From Salinicola salarius (GTDB lineage: Bacteria > Pseudomonadota > Gammaproteobacteria > Pseudomonadales > Halomonadaceae): a DNA stretch of 64,000 nucleotides. The stretch is from NCBI RefSeq assembly GCF_002179555.1, contig NZ_NHOU01000005.1, positions 124,001 through 188,000 of the forward strand. Reading direction: 5' to 3'. Of the stretch, positions 62,624 to 64,000 are shown one piece after another. The notes beneath the pieces are model-generated. The model had not been told where the DNA came from. It saw nothing but the letters and a program-made list of their open reading frames with translations, and made no database searches. Every line of letters begins with the position of its first letter. Positions within the stretch are counted from its first letter, which is position 1. The position numbers were made by a program, and so were the translations under genes.

Positions 62624-63172
62624 TCATGGCATCAACGACTTGACGTCGATCGGCTCGGCCTCGTTCTGCGCCTCGCCCTTGTCCTTGCCCGCGATCGACA
62701 GGCCCGCCACACGATAGAAATTGGTGCTGTGATCCTTGCCCGGGCCATCGATCAGCAGGTCCTGCTTTTCGTAGACCAGCTCCTGACGCCGAAACTCGCT
62801 CATCTCGAAATCCGGGGTCAACTGAATCGCCGAGGTCGGGCAGGCCTCCTCGCACATGCCGCAGAAGATGCAGCGCGAGAAGTTGATGCGAAAGAACTCC
62901 GGATACCAGCGCCCGTCCTCTTTCTCGCCCTTCTGCAGCGAGATGCAGGCCACCGGACACGCCACCGCACACAGGTTGCAGGCGACACAGCGCTCCTCGC
63001 CGTCCGGGTCGCGGGTCAGCACGATGCGCCCGCGATAGCGCGGCGGCAGATAGACCTGCTCTTCCGGATACTGCAGCGTCTCGCGCTTGCGCCAGCTGTG
63101 GGAGAAAACCATCCACAGCGTGCGCAACTGCGTGCCGGTGCCGTTGATGATCTTGCGGATCTGATCAAGCAT
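62624..63172 (-). CDS. nuoI: NADH-quinone oxidoreductase subunit I
   Basis: A 182-aa peripheral subunit with two 4Fe-4S clusters, N6a and N6b: [16 protein letters not shown] and [16 protein letters not shown]. Start [20 protein letters not shown] at 63172; the frame is open upstream but not NuoI-like. Between nuoH (11 bp) and nuoJ (76 bp). Confidence 0.97.
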   Translation of the reverse strand: MLDQIRKIINGTGTQLRTLWMVFSHSWRKRETLQYPEEQVYLPPRYRGRIVLTRDPDGEERCVACNLCAVACPVACISLQKGEKEDGRWYPEFFRINFSRCIFCGMCEEACPTSAIQLTPDFEMSEFRRQELVYEKQDLLIDGPGKDHSTNFYRVAGLSIAGKDKGEAQNEAEPIDVKSLMP

Positions 63173-63183
63173 CGATGATCCCC

Positions 63184-64000
63184 TTAGACGCCCGGATCGA
63201 TGAGCAGAATCATCGCCCCGGTGATCAATAGATTGACGAGTGTCAGCGGTAGACACACCTTCCAGCCGAAGCTCATGACCTTGTCGTAGCGCGGTCTCGG
63301 CAATGCCGCCCGCAACAGCACGAACAGGATGACGAAGAACACCGTCTTGAGCAGGAACCAGACGATCGGCGGCAGCAATGGCCCGTGCCAGCCGCCGAAG
63401 AACAGCGTCACCAGCAGCGCCGAGATCAGCACGATGCCGATGTACTCGCCGACGAAGAACATGCCCCACTTCATGCCGGAATATTCGATGTGGTAACCGT
63501 CGGCCAGCTCCTGTTCGGCCTCGGGCTGATCGAACGGATGGCGGTGGGTCACCGCGATGCCGGCGATGACGAAGGTGCAGAAGCCGAAGAACTGCGGAAT
63601 GATGAACCAGACGTTCTCCTGCGCGTTGACGATGTCGCGCATGTTGAACGAGCCGGTCATGGCGACGATGCCCATCACCGCCAGGCCCATGAACACTTCG
63701 TAGGAAAGGGTCTGGGCAGAGGCGCGCAGCGCACCGAGCAGTGCGTACTTGTTGCCGCTGGCCCAGCCCGCGAACAGCACGGCGTAGACGTTGATGCCAG
63801 CCATCGCGAAGAAGAACAAAATACCGATGTTGAGATCCGCCACGCCCCAGCCGGGGGTGATCGGAATGACCATGAACGAGAGCAGCAGCGAGGCCATGGC
63901 GATCGCCGGCGCCAGCACGAAGAAGGTGCGGTCGGCGAACGGCGGGATCCAGTCTTCCTTGAAGAAGATCTTGAGCATGTCCGCCGCGATCTGCAAAAGC
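63184..64000 (-). CDS. nuoH: NADH-quinone oxidoreductase subunit H, C-terminal part (cut by window edge)
   Basis: About 271 codons; the N-terminal ~50 residues lie outside. Quinone-site features: [53 protein letters not shown] and [18 protein letters not shown]. Ends [20 protein letters not shown] plus a last helix. Probably the window continues into nuoG. Confidence 0.97.
   Translation of the reverse strand, partial: LLQIAADMLKIFFKEDWIPPFADRTFFVLAPAIAMASLLLSFMVIPITPGWGVADLNIGILFFFAMAGINVYAVLFAGWASGNKYALLGALRASAQTLSYEVFMGLAVMGIVAMTGSFNMRDIVNAQENVWFIIPQFFGFCTFVIAGIAVTHRHPFDQPEAEQELADGYHIEYSGMKWGMFFVGEYIGIVLISALLVTLFFGGWHGPLLPPIVWFLLKTVFFVILFVLLRAALPRPRYDKVMSFGWKVCLPLTLVNLLITGAMILLIDPGV

Overview
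The window is chromosomal DNA of a GC-rich gammaproteobacterium, most likely a halophile of the Halomonadaceae (Halomonas/Salinicola/Kushneria type). This rests on gene order (infB-nusA-rimP-tRNA-tRNA-secG-tpiA-glmM-folP-ftsH-rlmE; lptM-lysA-dapF-DUF484-xerC), on GCG/GCC-rich coding and on acidic proteins. It is inference, not a database match. The tmRNA tag reads ANDENYAQGALAA.

Region 1 (1-26279) is core genome. The minus strand carries the infB/nusA/rimP translation cluster with an initiator tRNA-Met and a tRNA-Leu(GAG), then secG, tpiA, glmM, folP, ftsH, rlmE, greA, carB, carA and dapB. After one inverted lipoprotein gene come dnaJ, dnaK and grpE. The heat-shock genes have clear sigma-32 promoters: CTTGAG-N14-CCCCATAT before grpE, CTTGAA-N14-CCCCACAT before dnaK, and a weaker one before ftsH. 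recN diverges from grpE behind a sigma-70 promoter overlapped by a LexA box. fur/bamE, rnfH-ratA/smpB and ssrA (tmRNA) follow.

Region 2 (26284-36303) is a ~10 kb integrated element. It sits at the 3' end of ssrA between 18-bp direct repeats (26266-26283 and 36286-36303). It encodes a P4-type tyrosine integrase, an unknown protein, an AlpA-like regulator, an Icd/Ash-like ORF that overlaps an attenuator-like terminator, two small proteins, a Toprim primase-type protein, a DUF3987 ATPase and an unknown protein. A separate late-type operon holds a 64-aa protein and a ClpP-like prohead protease/Mu-gpT-like capsid fusion. No portal, terminase or tail gene is visible, so it looks like a P4-like or capsid-encoding phage satellite, or its remnant. 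Non-coding structure is unusually rich. There are three copies of a six-site TCAGCA module with conserved spacing, and paired GGGGGCAYAT repeats at both ends (likely integrase arm sites). A 90-bp AT-rich segment carries two DnaA boxes, a palindrome and a strong LexA box in front of the capsid operon. The protease-capsid gene is split by a 265-bp MITE-like insertion; removing it with one TA copy restores one 601-codon frame.

Region 3 (36304-64000) is core again. The displaced ssrA terminator comes first, then a small zinc-ribbon protein, a TPR/AlgX-like O-acetyltransferase-type protein, a large MscS-family channel and a ROK sugar kinase. These are followed by the hemC-hemD-hemX-hemY operon facing argH-lptM-lysA-dapF-DUF484-xerC-HAD, the GTPase yihA, dsbA, an endonuclease/exonuclease-family protein, and the distal end of the complex I operon (nuoH, cut by the window edge, through nuoN).

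The many long ORFs antisense to carB, dnaK, nuoM/N and argH are GC-skew shadows and were not annotated.
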